6,504 nucleotides of DNA. Source: Methanobacteriota archaeon. Lineage in GTDB: Archaea; Altiarchaeota; Altiarchaeia; IMC4; QMZM01. Position 1 is the first letter of the stretch. The number at the start of each line of letters is the position of its first letter. Shown in pieces: positions 5,993 through 6,504 of this stretch. A program made the translations under genes and the position numbers. Where the stretch lies: NCBI GenBank assembly GCA_903930485.1, contig CAIYYO010000074.1:1-6504 (forward strand). The letters are read 5' to 3'. The notes under the pieces were generated by a model. It did no database searches, was not told where the DNA came from, and was given only the letters and a program-made list of their open reading frames with translations.

Positions 5993-6262
5993 TTACCTTG
6001 TAGAGCTGAATGATACGAGGAGCGTGCAGAACCTGTTCGCGACCTCCTCCAACTGCGTCCTGTTGAGCCTTCTCTTCGGGACGAATTTGACTATTATCTC
6101 TTTTTCCGGGTCGCCGTCTATGACGAAATTCGACTCCTCCAAAAATTCGTCGGCTGCGTTCATGATGGCGTGCATCTTGTATATCCTCGTATTCACGCGC
6201 ACGGCTACGAAATTCTCGTCCTCGTCCACGTAGATGTTGTCCGTGTCTATCCTGTCTGTCAT
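5993..6262 (-). CDS. Small HxsD-like protein
   Basis: The 89-residue soluble protein has the outline of HxsD of the His-Xaa-Ser system: a V-x-V-N-x-R-IY strand (21-28), a helix containing AIMNAADEFLEES (32-44), a strand IIVKFVPK (56-63), and a helix with LEEVANRFCTLLV (71-83). HxsD is a small partner of the radical-SAM proteins HxsB/HxsC that modify a peptide substrate. No radical-SAM gene is in the window, but the operon continues or begins to the right of it. It starts one base after the stop of the preceding gene and is followed 11 bases later by the PH-like membrane protein. The C-terminus lacks the LLN-x-x-LR-like ending I would expect, so the assignment is tentative; it could be another small alpha/beta adaptor. 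Confidence 0.6.
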   Translation of the reverse strand: MTDRIDTDNIYVDEDENFVAVRVNTRIYKMHAIMNAADEFLEESNFVIDGDPEKEIIVKFVPKRRLNRTQLEEVANRFCTLLVSFSSTR

Positions 6263-6263
6263 G

Positions 6264-6504
6264 TTATTCTATCCCCACTCTCTTTTTTATCTCACGGATT
6301 CGTTCCTTGTATTCTTTAAGGTCCTCTGAATCTTTTTCCGTTTCTTTTCCATGTTCCCCGACGAGGTTCCTGTGCTTTATGCGGGCGCTTGACGCGTGAT
6401 CTCCCGCGCCCGCGCCGGCTTCACGGTCTTCCTTTACGGTACGCCTTGCCGCGTGCTCTTCCCGGTTGTCGTCCTGGCCTGCGCGGTATGCGTCTCTTAT
6501 CATC
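6264..6504 (-). CDS. Short charged hypothetical protein, possibly truncated by the window edge
   Basis: The frame opens at an ATG at 6503 and gives 79 residues, but the true start may lie beyond the window because only one base remains upstream. The sequence is very hydrophilic, rich in Glu, Lys, Arg and Asp, with a small AGAGAGDHASS stretch and a C-terminal charged helix (KEYKERIREIKKRVGIE). No family is recognised and there is no signal peptide or membrane segment. Its stop is followed after one base by the ATG of the HxsD-like gene, so the two are probably translationally coupled. It could be a small helical adaptor or the tail of a larger protein. Confidence 0.5.
   Translation of the reverse strand, partial: MIRDAYRAGQDDNREEHAARRTVKEDREAGAGAGDHASSARIKHRNLVGEHGKETEKDSEDLKEYKERIREIKKRVGIE

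Overview
The window looks archaeal. AT-rich boxes resembling archaeal TATA elements lie about 24 bases before the thiL start, with no Shine-Dalgarno sequence. There is a RecA/KaiC-like protein of archaeal style. The partial gene at the left edge starts like archaeal O-phosphoseryl-tRNA synthetase (SepRS), the first enzyme of tRNA-dependent cysteine synthesis. That points to a methanogen-related, Altiarchaeota-like, DPANN-type or other uncultured archaeon, but the lineage cannot be fixed from this sequence.

Layout: bases 1-75 (minus) are the first 25 codons of the SepRS-like gene. It diverges from a plus-strand block: thiL (118-1050, thiamine-monophosphate kinase), a KaiC-like protein whose Walker A has lost its key residues (1111-1839), and a 534-residue protein (1865-3469) with a PATAN/DUF4388-like N-terminal domain, a long acidic linker with repeated short motifs, and a C-terminal winged helix. 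The last two are 25 bases apart and probably form a functional pair.

The right half (3515-6504) is a minus-strand operon converging on the plus block. In order of transcription it holds: a short charged protein that may be cut by the window edge; an 89-residue protein resembling HxsD of the His-Xaa-Ser peptide-modification system; a two-helix membrane protein with a PH-like cytoplasmic domain; and a 615-residue secreted/membrane protein with 70 cysteines. The intergenic gaps are 1, 11 and 1 bases.

The cysteine-rich protein is the most unusual item. It has a signal peptide, four 8-cysteine modules repeating exactly every 52 residues, a Thr-rich spacer, a third cysteine cluster, a two-helix segment resembling type IV secretion pilins (TrbC/VirB2, T4SS_pilin type), and two 12-cysteine modules. 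Predicted topology puts both cysteine-rich arms outside the cell. With the HxsD-like and PH-like partners it may define an undescribed archaeal surface system; its function is unknown. No tRNA, rRNA, CRISPR array or insertion sequence was seen, and no non-coding stretch exceeds about 70 bases.
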